Assembly: GCA_919902765.1 (NCBI GenBank)
Contig: CAKKRP010000060.1
Coordinates: 1-37,404 of the forward strand
Origin: Gammaproteobacteria bacterium
Lineage (GTDB): Bacteria > Pseudomonadota > Gammaproteobacteria > S012-40
Direction: 5' to 3'
DNA: 37,404 nucleotides
Shown here: positions 8,464 through 17,596 of the stretch, piece after piece
Layout: each line of letters opens with the position of its first letter
Numbering within the stretch: the first letter of the stretch is position 1
Made by a program: the position numbers and the translations under genes
Notes under the pieces: generated by a model
Told to the model about the DNA's origin: nothing
The model's input: only the letters and a program-made list of their open reading frames with translations
Database searches by the model: none

Positions 8464-8553
8464 CATCAATTCCCTTGATGCTCCGGGCGGAACCTCGGCT
8501 TGCCATCACTGGTGCCCTCCGGGTATCGTCTTGATTGAATTTTTAGAGGTTCC
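8464..8553. repeat. Intergenic inverted repeats between fliA and cheY
   Basis: A perfect 8-bp inverted repeat (GGAACCTC at 8489-8496, GAGGTTCC at 8546-8553) frames about 49 bp. Next to it is a small perfect hairpin (CATCAA at 8464-8469, TTGATG at 8475-8480, five-base loop). No T-run follows, so this is not a normal intrinsic terminator. It may be the remnant of a small mobile repeat. Confidence 0.4.
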
Positions 8554-8572
8554 CTATATAGCTAATGTCCGC

Positions 8573-9304
8573 CTACGGCTTGTTCCAATGCGCCATCCGC
8601 GCCTGTAGACGTACTACCGCTTGGCTGTGTATTTGACAGACACGCGATTCGCTGACGCCTAAAACCTCGCCGATTTCCCTCAAATTCAATTCTTCTTCAT
8701 AATATAACGCCATCACCAAACGTTCCCGCTCCGGCAGGCTGGCAATCGCCTCCGCTAAACTACGTTTAAAATCATCGTGCTGTACGCCGTCCAACGGTCC
8801 CATCTGATGCGAGGCATAGGTTTCCATGAAATCGTCATCGCCAACACCCATGTCTTCATAGCTCAATACTCTATAACCTATGCCGTCTTGTAAGACTTTG
8901 TGGTATTCACCAAGTGAGATTCCCAATTTGTCTGCGACTTCCTGATCACGCGCGTCGCGGCCGGTTTGATGTTCGATGGTGCGTATCGCCTCAGCGACAA
9001 CGCGCGCCTTTTTATGCACTGAACGCGGAGCCCAATCACTGCGCCGTATTTCGTCTAACATGGCGCCACGTATACGAATGCCCGCATATGTTTCAAAGCT
9101 CGCGCCCTGCGTAGCGTCATAATTGCGCGATGCCTCCAGCAATCCTATCATACCGGCTTGAATCAAATCATCACGCTGAACGCTGGGGGGAAGCCGGCTA
9201 ATTAAATGATAGGCAATGCGCTTTACCAATGGACCGTGTTTATTGACAATCTCATCGTCCGTCAGTGCTTGTTGGCTCTCAGCATATGCAGCGAGTCCGT
9301 TCAT
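8573..9304 (-). CDS. fliA: Flagellar sigma factor FliA (sigma28)
   Basis: Sigma28 directs RNA polymerase to late flagellar and chemotaxis genes. The protein is 243 residues from the ATG at 9302-9304. I chose this start because it overlaps the fleN stop as ATGA and gives the normal FliA length; an upstream extension of 30 residues has no family match. Sigma region 2 is seen as LVKRIAYHLISRLPPSV and YDATQGASFETYAGIRIRGA with DEIRRSDWAPRSV. Region 4 is EEELNLREIGEVLGVSESRV near the C-terminus. The anti-sigma factor FlgM is not in the window. Sigma28-like promoters in front of cheY and motA are likely targets. Confidence 0.95.
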   Translation of the reverse strand: MNGLAAYAESQQALTDDEIVNKHGPLVKRIAYHLISRLPPSVQRDDLIQAGMIGLLEASRNYDATQGASFETYAGIRIRGAMLDEIRRSDWAPRSVHKKARVVAEAIRTIEHQTGRDARDQEVADKLGISLGEYHKVLQDGIGYRVLSYEDMGVGDDDFMETYASHQMGPLDGVQHDDFKRSLAEAIASLPERERLVMALYYEEELNLREIGEVLGVSESRVCQIHSQAVVRLQARMAHWNKP

Positions 9305-10137
9305 ACCGTTACCTCCGCAATTCCTCGACTCGCCCTGATCAACCGCTCGACAAAAAACTCCAAATGCCCTGCGGCCGCCATAGGCAATGGCCATTTAGCG
9401 GCACGGGTAGCAAGATTCTTAAATCCCAATGCAGATTTACTACGCGGATAGGCTTCGACTACACAGCGTTGTTTTTGAAGGGCCTTTCTAAGATTTTCAT
9501 CATAGGGGACATGCCCTATGTATTCCAAACGTATATCCAAGAATTTATATGCGGTACGCGCCAATTTTTCGAATAGCTCCCGGCCATTGGCGCCGGTTTG
9601 AACCATATTGGAAAGAACTTTGAAACTCTGGATGTCCTGAGCTTTATGCAACAGCTTGATTAATGCGTATGCATCTGTGAGCGCAGCAGGCTCGTCGCAG
9701 GTAACGATAATCACGTCTTGAGCGGCCTTGCAGAAGTGGCCGATATTGCGGGCGATTCCCGCCGCCGTATCGACGATTAACACATCTAAACTAAGCGATA
9801 GTTCGCTGAACGCCTGAATAATTCCGGCGCATTCAATGTCACTCAAATCGGCCATGAACTGCAAGCCGGATCCTCCTGGAATGATATAAATCCCATGCGG
9901 ACCGCGAATCAAAATATCGGTCAATGAAACGATACCTTGCATGACATGGGAAAGATTATGTTTTGGATATATACCGAGCATAATATCGACATTAGCAAGC
10001 CCCAAGTCGGCGTCTAAGATGCAAACGCTTTTTCCTTGCAACGCGAGCGCAACCGCTAGATTCACCGATACATTGGTCTTTCCTACTCCGCCCTTACCAC
10101 CGGTCACTGCAATCGTTTTCACTGGGGTAGCGCTCAC
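9301..10137 (-). CDS. fleN: Flagellar number regulator FleN/FlhG (MinD-like ATPase)
   Basis: A MinD/ParA-type ATPase that limits flagellar number by acting against FleQ and FlhF. It is 278 residues from a GTG start at 10135-10137, which has AAGGAC 7 bases upstream; this gives the usual length of about 280. An upstream in-frame ATG would add 33 unrelated residues and run back into flhF. Visible motifs are GGKGGVGKT (residues 13-21), DADLGLANVDIMLGI and DVLIVDTAAGIA. The stop overlaps the fliA ATG. The flhF-fleN-fliA order is typical for polar flagellates. Confidence 0.94.
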   Translation of the reverse strand: MSATPVKTIAVTGGKGGVGKTNVSVNLAVALALQGKSVCILDADLGLANVDIMLGIYPKHNLSHVMQGIVSLTDILIRGPHGIYIIPGGSGLQFMADLSDIECAGIIQAFSELSLSLDVLIVDTAAGIARNIGHFCKAAQDVIIVTCDEPAALTDAYALIKLLHKAQDIQSFKVLSNMVQTGANGRELFEKLARTAYKFLDIRLEYIGHVPYDENLRKALQKQRCVVEAYPRSKSALGFKNLATRAAKWPLPMAAAGHLEFFVERLIRASRGIAEVTV

Positions 10138-10169
10138 GGTAATTGTCCTTTTAATCGACCTAATTATAC

Positions 10170-11576
10170 TTAGCGTTCTTCCACATATTGCGCAAACCCG
10201 CCTGCCATCAGCTCCACAGTTTCCTTTTCCATCCACTGCTTATTTTGCTTCCACAATGTGTAGGCCTGCTCGACAATTTGGGTCGGCTCCGCACGATGTA
10301 AATCTTCCGGGACACGTTGACCGTCCGCCAGATATACCAACGGTAGCTTCTGCGTAATCAGTTCACTGAGCGCCGCCCCCATTGCAGATGTCTCGTCTAA
10401 TTTCGTCAAGATAACTCCACTCAAGCGCCGCGGCTGAAAGCGTTGGATGGTTTCACGCAATACCGCATTGGTCACATTTGCAGCCAACACCAGACATGTT
10501 TTAATGCCCGCCGATTCTTCGTTAAAAAATCCTCCCAGCTCATCAATTCGGCCATCACGTTGTCCTATGCCGGCGGTGTCCAATAACACGAGTTTTTTGC
10601 CATAATTTTCTTTCAATATTTGTTGCAATTCTGCGGCGTTGCCGGCGGTTCTTGCGGGTACCCCGAGAATTCTGCCGTAAATCTTTAAATTCTCATGGGC
10701 ACCGATTCTGTAGTTGTCCAAGTTAACCAACGCGAGTTGGTTTTTGCCGTGCCTCAAGACGAATTTCGCCGCCAATTTTGCTATCGTTGTCGTTTTACCT
10801 ACCCCGGTTGGCCCTACCAACGCCACGACGCCCCCGTTATCCAATAAATCCCCCGGATACACGCTTAACCATTTTGAAATTAATATCATCGCGTGGGGCA
10901 AAAGTTGGTCCCCGTCGCGATTTGACAACCCTGAAAACACCCGCCGGATGACCTGGGGAGAAAAGGACATTTCTAAAAGATTTTTTAGCAATTCGTGTTT
11001 CGCCGGTTCCGCGCGTATCGCATCGGCGATGGTATTTGAGGTTAGCTGTGCTTGAATCAGGCTACGCAGGCTCTGTAGCTCTGACTTTACTTGATCGAAT
11101 ATTTCGCGTTGTTCAAAAAATGTGGGTTGTTCGCCCCTGGCGTCTTGCGCTACCGTATCGGAATTCGCCTTTTCATTTGCATAGACTGAATTATTTCGCG
11201 GCATTATATCCTGTTCATCGTTCAGCGTCGCGCCAGACACCGATTGGCGCACCGTTTCTTTTTTTACTCGTTGGGTATTTGTTTGCGGTGCAAGTTTTTT
11301 CGGGCGCACATAAACTTCGCCTTCGTCAGCGCCCTCATCATCTACGCTATGACTCAAAGTATCGCGCGCAACGGTTTCTTGGAGGATTTTACCGCCGACG
11401 ACTTTATTGGCTTGTTTACTTTGCGCGATTTCTTCCGCTTCTTCTATCGCAACTATAATTTCCACGCCTTCGGCGGTAGTCTTATTTCCAACGATGACGG
11501 CATCCGGGCCGATTCGATCTCGGACCAAACTCATTGCTTGGCGCATGTCCGGCGCGAAAAATCGCTTTAACTTCAT
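10170..11576 (-). CDS. flhF: Flagellar placement GTPase FlhF (SRP family)
   Basis: A 468-residue SRP-type GTPase that sets the polar site of flagellar assembly. A basic N-terminal B domain (MKLKRFFAPDMRQAM) and a long, poorly conserved linker (about 50-160) come first, followed by helical N and GTPase G domains. G-domain motifs are the P-loop GPTGVGKTTT at 255-264, DTAGIGQRDGR near 338 and TKLDETSAMG near 394. A catalytic-type Arg/Gln region follows DTAG. The ATG at 11574-11576 has only a weak, distant TAGGG ribosome site. It lies 57 bp after the flhA stop and 32 bp before the fleN start. Confidence 0.95.
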   Translation of the reverse strand: MKLKRFFAPDMRQAMSLVRDRIGPDAVIVGNKTTAEGVEIIVAIEEAEEIAQSKQANKVVGGKILQETVARDTLSHSVDDEGADEGEVYVRPKKLAPQTNTQRVKKETVRQSVSGATLNDEQDIMPRNNSVYANEKANSDTVAQDARGEQPTFFEQREIFDQVKSELQSLRSLIQAQLTSNTIADAIRAEPAKHELLKNLLEMSFSPQVIRRVFSGLSNRDGDQLLPHAMILISKWLSVYPGDLLDNGGVVALVGPTGVGKTTTIAKLAAKFVLRHGKNQLALVNLDNYRIGAHENLKIYGRILGVPARTAGNAAELQQILKENYGKKLVLLDTAGIGQRDGRIDELGGFFNEESAGIKTCLVLAANVTNAVLRETIQRFQPRRLSGVILTKLDETSAMGAALSELITQKLPLVYLADGQRVPEDLHRAEPTQIVEQAYTLWKQNKQWMEKETVELMAGGFAQYVEER

Positions 11577-11633
11577 GTGTTACATGCCCTACACAATAAT
11601 ATTTACGCCACCCCAACACCGCCTTGTATCTCA

Positions 11634-13730
11634 TCAACGGCCTACCGTCGTAACAATTTTTACTTGTTTGTTAGACGGAATTTCGTTGTACGCGATAACA
11701 TGCAGATTTGGAATTGACCTTTTGGCAAAATGCGCCAGCATCGGCCGTATCGCCGCTGACACTAAAAGCATCGCCACTTGCCCAGCCGCTTCTACCCGCT
11801 GAACCGCTTCAATTAACGCAGTATGCAAACGGTCGGCAAGTCCAGGTTCTATGGAAATTCCACCTTCATCCACTACGCTAACACTCTGCTGCAAAATCTG
11901 TTCCAGTGCCGGATCCAGCGTTATCACCGGAATTTGTTCCGCCAAGCCGTTGAAATGTTGAATGATAGATCGGCTTAGCGCCACGCGCACCACGGCCGTC
12001 AGGTATGCGGCATCTTTACTTTTTATCGCTTTTTCGGCCATCGTTTCGACGATGGTGCGCATATCGCGTATCGGCACGTTTTCTTCCAATAAGTTCTGCA
12101 ATACACGCACAATCGTGCCGATAGAAACGGTGTCAGGAACCAAGCCCTCTAACAATTTTGGCGCTGTTTTGGCCAAATTGTCTAACAATTGTTGCACTTC
12201 CTCACGGCCTAATAATTCATGCGCATGTGTTTGTAGTAATTGACTTAAATGTGTCGCGATGACGGTGCTGCAATCCACCACGGTATAGCCCAGTGTGGAG
12301 GCTTGATCGCGCAAACGTCCTTCCACCCAGATCGCGGACAATCCAAACGCCGGATCTATCGTACGTATACCTTCTAGCTCACCGTACACCTGACCTGGAT
12401 TGATCGCCAAATCACGGTCTGGATAAACCTCCGCTTCTGCGATAGGAACACCGTGCAGCGTAATGCGATACGCGTTGGGTTTGAGCTCCAAGTTATCTCT
12501 GATATGCACAGAGGGAAAAAGAAAACCGATGTCTTGCGACAATTTTTTGCGCACACCTTTAATTCTCGGCATCAATTGCCCGCCTTGTGCGCGATCTACC
12601 AATGAAATAAGCCTATAACCTACTTCCAAACCTATGCGATCGACGGTGCCGATATCTTCCCAAGAAGGCTCTGACTGTGCGACAGGCGCCGGTGCTTCCG
12701 CCTTAGGCGCGACCGGCTTAATCGCGGCTAGCCTCCGTCGTTTATACAACTGCCAAGCGCCAAACCCGAGAACGCTGGAAAGCAATAAAAATGGAAGATT
12801 CGGCATGCCGGGCACCAAGCCTAGTCCGCCGATAATGCTCGCGGTTATGACCAGTGAACGAGGATTCGCCACCAATTGCGCCGTCATCTGCCCACCCATG
12901 TCTTGTTCGGAAGACACCCGCGTGACGATGATGGCGGTCGCGGTAGATAGTATTAACGACGGGATTTGCGCAACCAATCCATCGCCTATTGTTAACAAGG
13001 TGTAATTCGTCAATGCATCTGAAAACGATAAGCCATGCTGCATGGTACCGACCGATATACCACCTATTATATTTATAAATAAAATCAATATTCCCGCCAC
13101 CGCATCCCCGCGCACGAATTTGCTCGATCCATCCATGGAGCCATAAAAATCGGCCTCGCGCATCACTTCCTGACGCCGCATTTGCGCCTCCACTTGGGTG
13201 ATAGCACCGGCGTTTAAGTCGGCATCTATGGCCATTTGTTTGCCTGGCATAGAATCCAACGTAAACCGCGCGGACACCTCGGATACGCGCCCCGCGCCCT
13301 TGGTGACCACCACAAAATTGATAATGACCAATATCGAAAATACCACCAAACCTACCGCATAATCACCGCCGATGACAAACGCGCCAAAGGCCTCAATCAC
13401 GCGCCCCGCCGCGTCTGTACCTTCGTGGCCATGCAATAACACGACACGTGTTGAGGCGATATTGAGCGAGAGTCTGAGCAATGTAGCCAGCAATAAAACC
13501 GTCGGGAACGATGAGAATTCCAAGGGCCGGTTGACATAGACGGCGGCCAATAAAACGACCAGCGACAGAGCGATGCTAAATGTAAACGCCAAATCCAACA
13601 CCATGGGTGGCAATGGCAACACCAACATCGACAACATGCCCAAGACCGCCAACGGCGCGCCCAGACCTTTTAAAATTGCGTCCCTGACTGACTTCCAAAT
13701 GTTTACCGGGACTCCAACCAATTCCGCCAT
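11634..13730 (-). CDS. flhA: Flagellar export gate protein FlhA
   Basis: FlhA forms the nonameric ring of the flagellar type III export gate and couples export to proton flow. From the ATG at 13728-13730 the protein is 698 residues, normal for the family. That start has AAGGAG 8 bases upstream, whereas the longer frame (22 extra residues) has no such support. The N-terminal half has about eight membrane helices, with the conserved cytoplasmic FHIPEP-type loop (DSMPGKQMAIDADLNAGAI) near residue 175. The C-terminal half is the cytoplasmic docking domain for chaperone-substrate complexes. An 87-bp gap separates it from flhB; no sigma54 or sigma28 box is convincing there. Confidence 0.95.
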   Translation of the reverse strand: MAELVGVPVNIWKSVRDAILKGLGAPLAVLGMLSMLVLPLPPMVLDLAFTFSIALSLVVLLAAVYVNRPLEFSSFPTVLLLATLLRLSLNIASTRVVLLHGHEGTDAAGRVIEAFGAFVIGGDYAVGLVVFSILVIINFVVVTKGAGRVSEVSARFTLDSMPGKQMAIDADLNAGAITQVEAQMRRQEVMREADFYGSMDGSSKFVRGDAVAGILILFINIIGGISVGTMQHGLSFSDALTNYTLLTIGDGLVAQIPSLILSTATAIIVTRVSSEQDMGGQMTAQLVANPRSLVITASIIGGLGLVPGMPNLPFLLLSSVLGFGAWQLYKRRRLAAIKPVAPKAEAPAPVAQSEPSWEDIGTVDRIGLEVGYRLISLVDRAQGGQLMPRIKGVRKKLSQDIGFLFPSVHIRDNLELKPNAYRITLHGVPIAEAEVYPDRDLAINPGQVYGELEGIRTIDPAFGLSAIWVEGRLRDQASTLGYTVVDCSTVIATHLSQLLQTHAHELLGREEVQQLLDNLAKTAPKLLEGLVPDTVSIGTIVRVLQNLLEENVPIRDMRTIVETMAEKAIKSKDAAYLTAVVRVALSRSIIQHFNGLAEQIPVITLDPALEQILQQSVSVVDEGGISIEPGLADRLHTALIEAVQRVEAAGQVAMLLVSAAIRPMLAHFAKRSIPNLHVIAYNEIPSNKQVKIVTTVGR

Positions 13731-13817
13731 GCGCGATACTCCTTGTATTCTCGATATATTTACACAACCACACCCCACCCAATACTGATTGTGCAAACGG
13801 CTGGGCGAGTGTAGTTA

Positions 13818-14957
13818 CTATTTTTCTTCGACCTCAAATTCTTTCGGTATTTCTATGTCATCCATGTTGGCGTTTTTAACTTTTTCATAACCATGCCGAC
13901 GCCGCAAGTCGAACACATACGCCAATACTTTTGCCACCGCGTGATACAATCCTGCGGGTATTTCATGATCAATCTCGACTGAATGATATAACGCGCGTGC
14001 CAGCGGTGCAGCGCGCAAAACCGGCACTTGATGTTCCGCCGCAAGTTCCCGAATGATTTGCGCTACAAAGTCTTTCCCTTTGGCAACCACCTTTGGCGCG
14101 CGTTGATTGCGTTGATCATACGCCAAGGCGACGGCGTAGTGCGTAGGATTGGTGATCACCACGTCCGCCTTTGGAACCGCCTGCATCATGCGTTTTTTAA
14201 CCGCTTCGATTTGCGCCCTACGTATGCGCGAGCGGGTTTCCGGACTACCCTCCGATTGCTTATATTCGTCCTTGACTTCCTGCTTAGTCATACGCATTTC
14301 GCGGCGGAAATTCCATATTTGAAATGGCACGTCCACCGCCGCCAAAATCACTACGCTCCCTGCGAGTAATAAAAATAACCATGTGCTTAGTTCTCCGGTT
14401 GCCGCCAACGCCACCTCAATCGGCATACGCCCTAAGCCGAGTATTTCCTCTCGTTTATGCCATATCGCCCATCCGGACAACGACGCTAAGATAATAAATT
14501 TTAACAGGGATTTCGCTAACTCCATCAGCCCCTGCATGCCGAAAACGCGTTTTATCCCCTTTAATGGGGAAATTCTGTCCCACTTGAAACCTAGAGATTC
14601 TGTAGAAAAATTCCAGCCGCTTAGTAAGATCGAAGATAAAATTGCGACCACAAACAACAACAACAAAAACGGCGCTATCACCAACAAGGTGTCTGTCACT
14701 TGGGTGGTCAGGGACATTATTTGAAAATTCTTGTCAAAAATAGCCGCACGTTCGATCACTAACCCGCCGCGAATTATTTTTGACAACCCGTCTATCAATG
14801 AACTTCCTGCCAGGGATATAAATGATGCGGCGCCTAACATAAGTAGGAAATTGTTTAATTCTTTCGAGCGTGGAATTTGTCCACGCTGGCGCGCATCCGA
14901 CAATCGTTTACCGGAAGGGTCTTCCGTTTTTTCTGTACCATCTTGATTTTCTGCCAT
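13818..14957 (-). CDS. flhB: Flagellar export switch protein FlhB
   Basis: A 379-residue export-gate protein that switches substrate specificity from rod/hook to filament. Four membrane helices lie between about residues 35 and 210. The cytoplasmic domain carries the self-cleavage motif NPTH at 270-273 within DVVITNPTHYAVAL, where cleavage occurs between Asn and Pro in this family. The N-terminus (TEDPSGKRLSDARQRGQIPRS) is typical. The start lies 1 bp after the fliR stop (which ends at 14959), so the two are tightly coupled. No defect is seen. Confidence 0.96.
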   Translation of the reverse strand: MAENQDGTEKTEDPSGKRLSDARQRGQIPRSKELNNFLLMLGAASFISLAGSSLIDGLSKIIRGGLVIERAAIFDKNFQIMSLTTQVTDTLLVIAPFLLLLFVVAILSSILLSGWNFSTESLGFKWDRISPLKGIKRVFGMQGLMELAKSLLKFIILASLSGWAIWHKREEILGLGRMPIEVALAATGELSTWLFLLLAGSVVILAAVDVPFQIWNFRREMRMTKQEVKDEYKQSEGSPETRSRIRRAQIEAVKKRMMQAVPKADVVITNPTHYAVALAYDQRNQRAPKVVAKGKDFVAQIIRELAAEHQVPVLRAAPLARALYHSVEIDHEIPAGLYHAVAKVLAYVFDLRRRHGYEKVKNANMDDIEIPKEFEVEEK

Positions 14958-14958
14958 T

Positions 14959-15735
14959 TTAGCTCACTTTTGTAATTTGTTTTAACACATTTATGGCTTC
15001 AAATAGATAGGTCTGAAACTGAACTAGCACAGTCGATAGAGTGAATAATATGGCGAAAAGACCGACAAAAATATAGATGGAAAATCCGATTGAAAATAAG
15101 TTTATTTGAGGCGCCGCCCTGGACATGACACCCATCGCGACGTTGACCAAAAAAAGCGCCGCGACAGCGGGCAACGCAACCAATGTTCCGCCGCTAAATA
15201 TTTTTCCAGCCCACTCGATCAACGACCAGTACGCGGACAGTTCCGGCCCTTTTTCTGCAACAGGTAATGTCTTAAAACTCTCGACAATAATGTTCAAAAC
15301 CAGCAAATGACCGTTCATCACTATAAATAAAAGTGTTACTATAAAGCTGAAAAAAAGGCCTAGTGTCGCTGACTGTTCCCCATTGATTGGATCTATCATC
15401 GTAGAGAACCCTAAGCCCATTTGGATTGCGATGAATTGCCCGCCGACCATAAATATCGCAATGAGTATTTGCATGGCGAGTCCGCTCGCGATTCCAATCA
15501 ATACTTGATGACCCGCCACCAACACCCCTTGGATAGAGACTGGATCGATGGATGGAACCGGGGGCAACAATGGCACCACCATTAGGGTACACCCCACACT
15601 CAGCAAAACTCGTACTTGCACCGGAATAAAGCTGGATCCAAACACCGGCATGACCAAAAACAACGCGGAAATGCGTATAAACGGCCACAAATAAGCGCCG
15701 ACCCATTGCACTACCTCGGCGCTGGTGATAAGCAT
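14959..15735 (-). CDS. fliR: Flagellar export gate protein FliR
   Basis: A 258-residue integral membrane protein with about five to six hydrophobic segments, ending in the conserved VGLFAILFTLSTVLVQFQTY region. With FliP and FliQ it forms the helical core of the export gate. A basic/polar break (FSTMIDPINGEQSATLG, about residues 118-134) matches the FliR conserved loop. It starts 3 bp after the fliQ stop. Confidence 0.95.
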   Translation of the reverse strand: MLITSAEVVQWVGAYLWPFIRISALFLVMPVFGSSFIPVQVRVLLSVGCTLMVVPLLPPVPSIDPVSIQGVLVAGHQVLIGIASGLAMQILIAIFMVGGQFIAIQMGLGFSTMIDPINGEQSATLGLFFSFIVTLLFIVMNGHLLVLNIIVESFKTLPVAEKGPELSAYWSLIEWAGKIFSGGTLVALPAVAALFLVNVAMGVMSRAAPQINLFSIGFSIYIFVGLFAILFTLSTVLVQFQTYLFEAINVLKQITKVS

Positions 15736-15738
15736 TTT

Positions 15739-16008
15739 TTATCCTATCAAATGCGGAATATCATGAAACATGCGTGATATATAATCTACCAAGGTGGCGA
15801 GCATATAGGGACCTGCGATAGTTAACGTGGCCAGCGTCACCAATAATTTAGGAATAAAACTGAGGGTCATTTCATTTATTTGGGTCGCGGCCTGGAACAT
15901 GCTGACGGCGATACCCACCACTAATGCAGGCAGCAAAATTATACCTAACAATATCAACGTAATATGTATCGTCCCTTGAAATATATCGAGCACGGATTCA
16001 GGCGTCAT
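15739..16008 (-). CDS. fliQ: Flagellar export gate protein FliQ
   Basis: An 89-residue protein of two membrane helices (about 15-40 and 50-75) with the FQAATQINEMTLSFIPKLL loop between them, diagnostic for FliQ. Four copies wrap around the FliP-FliR core of the export gate. Length is exactly that of the family. It lies 9 bp after the fliP stop. Confidence 0.95.
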   Translation of the reverse strand: MTPESVLDIFQGTIHITLILLGIILLPALVVGIAVSMFQAATQINEMTLSFIPKLLVTLATLTIAGPYMLATLVDYISRMFHDIPHLIG

Positions 16009-16017
16009 GACGATTAC

Positions 16018-16764
16018 TCATAGATAAAAACTTGAAGCGAGCGTACCCATTACCAACGTCCAACCATCAACTAACACAAATAGCATTATTTTAAACGGCA
16101 ATGACACCATCATCGGTGACAACATCATCATACCCATCGCCATCAACACGCTGGCGACAACCAGATCTATCACTAGAAATGGAATATAAATTAGAAATCC
16201 TATCTGAAACGCCGTTTTCAACTCACTCGTGGCGAACGCGGGCATTAAAATAGAAAACGGCACCTTGTCCGGCCCCTCTATATCCGGCAGCCCCGCTATT
16301 TTTCCAAATACTTCGATATCGGACTCGCGCACTTGATCTAACATAAATCGTTTTAGCGGTTCGCGCGCCCGGCTTACGGCCTCCCCGAATTCGATTTTTT
16401 CCGCCATATACGGCGTCACCGCATCGGCATATATTTTATCAAACACGGGTGTCATGATGAAAATCGTCAAAAATAGGGCCAGGCCTATCAGCACATGCGT
16501 CGGTGGCGCCTGCATCAGACCGATGGCCTGGCGTAGGATAGACAACACAATGATGATGCGCGTGAAGGCGGTAAGCATCAGCAAACCTGCCGGCAGCAAC
16601 GTAATCGCCGTCATCAGCGCTAAAATTTGCAAGGTCAGCGTGAATGTTTGCGCCCCGCCTTTACCTGTTGTCACGGTGATGGCGGGTATACCGGCGGCCG
16701 CTTCTATACTGGGCGCAGCGAAAAAAATAATAATTCCAATAATATATTTCCAATTACGTTTCAT
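16018..16764 (-). CDS. fliP: Flagellar export gate protein FliP
   Basis: A 248-residue export-gate core protein. A cleavable signal peptide (about residues 1-24, ending IEAAAG) is followed by four membrane helices. Family blocks are LLPAGLLMLTAFTRIIIVLSILRQAIG, of which only the centre is quoted (FTRIIIVLSILRQAIG), then PPTHVLIGLALFLT, and MGMMMLSPMMVSLPFKIMLF. Five copies with FliR and FliQ form the export channel. The ATG overlaps the fliO stop (ATGA). Confidence 0.96.
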   Translation of the reverse strand: MKRNWKYIIGIIIFFAAPSIEAAAGIPAITVTTGKGGAQTFTLTLQILALMTAITLLPAGLLMLTAFTRIIIVLSILRQAIGLMQAPPTHVLIGLALFLTIFIMTPVFDKIYADAVTPYMAEKIEFGEAVSRAREPLKRFMLDQVRESDIEVFGKIAGLPDIEGPDKVPFSILMPAFATSELKTAFQIGFLIYIPFLVIDLVVASVLMAMGMMMLSPMMVSLPFKIMLFVLVDGWTLVMGTLASSFYL

Positions 16765-17183
16765 TCGCCGTCTCGCTGCCGCAAACTTTGCTTCAATCGC
16801 GCTGAAAAGCTTTCTATAGGGGTAATAGGAGAAGGCTGTACCGGCGTGCTCATCACATGCAGGGTATTGACACTACCGGACCCTACACCCAAAACCAATT
16901 GCACATCACCGACCTGTATGAGCACCGCACGTTCGCGCTGGCCCAAGGAGACGCCTCCCAGTATTTTTATGACCTGCGTAGGCGCGCTAAAGCGTTGGTA
17001 GCGCCGCGCAAACCAGGCGATCCCGGCGATGAATAACAGCGTGATCAGTAACGCGAAAAGAACCTTTAAAAACGTCATTGTCGCGCTCGGTGGCGCAGGC
17101 GCTACCGGCTCCATTGATTGCGCCAACAGCGTCCCCTGCCAGGCGGTCAAAATCAACACCGTTGTTACGCTTCTAAAGGTCAT
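16761..17183 (-). CDS. fliO: Flagellar export protein FliO
   Basis: A 140-residue FliO, which helps assemble the FliP ring. It has a probable signal peptide (1-22), one membrane helix (about 39-59) ending in AWFARRYQRF, and a small cytoplasmic domain with LGGVSLGQRERAVLIQVGD, the most conserved FliO block. The C-terminal tail is variable. Both ends overlap neighbouring genes (ATGA with fliN upstream and fliP downstream), so translation is coupled. Confidence 0.93.
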   Translation of the reverse strand: MTFRSVTTVLILTAWQGTLLAQSMEPVAPAPPSATMTFLKVLFALLITLLFIAGIAWFARRYQRFSAPTQVIKILGGVSLGQRERAVLIQVGDVQLVLGVGSGSVNTLHVMSTPVQPSPITPIESFSARLKQSLRQRDGE

Positions 17184-17572
17184 TTTAGTTTTCTAACCCG
17201 CTCGGCGGCGCTAATGACATCGGTGAGCCGTATACCGAATTTTTCGTTGACGACCACCACTTCGCCGTGCGCAATCAGGGTTCCGTTGACGATGACATCC
17301 AACGGCTCGCCCGCCAAACGATCCAATTCCACTACCGACCCCTGATTAAGTTTTAGCAAATTACGTATACTGATATTTGTGCGACCGATCTCCATGGCGA
17401 TGATGACCGGTATATCCAGAATCATATCTAGATTTACGTTCTCACCACCGGTATCGTCTTCTTCCAATACCGGGAGATTCGCGGGTGTCGCCGCTTGTTC
17501 GGCTCCGGCCTCCTCCAAGGCATTCGCCCATTCGTCAGCTAGATTTTCGTCATTTTTATCCGGTTCGGCCAT
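17180..17572 (-). CDS. fliN: Flagellar C-ring protein FliN
   Basis: A 130-residue C-ring/switch protein. The C-terminal SpoA domain (about 50-130) contains ILDIPVIIAMEIGRTNISIR and GEVVVVNEKFGIRLTDVIS. An acidic N-terminal extension (1-45) is as in other gammaproteobacterial FliN. With FliM it forms the rim of the C-ring and helps dock export substrates. It follows fliM after 24 bp. Confidence 0.96.
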   Translation of the reverse strand: MAEPDKNDENLADEWANALEEAGAEQAATPANLPVLEEDDTGGENVNLDMILDIPVIIAMEIGRTNISIRNLLKLNQGSVVELDRLAGEPLDVIVNGTLIAHGEVVVVNEKFGIRLTDVISAAERVRKLK

Positions 17573-17596
17573 GCATGTACTCCAATGATTTTTGTG

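Noticed and set aside
8464-8480. CATCAA/TTGATG hairpin as an FNR/ANR site
   Set aside because: The half-sites are in the reverse order to the TTGAT-N4-ATCAA consensus and the spacer is five bases.
13731-13817. A separate promoter for flhA in the flhB-flhA gap
   Set aside because: No sigma54, sigma28 or good sigma70 boxes are seen, so read-through from fliL is simpler.
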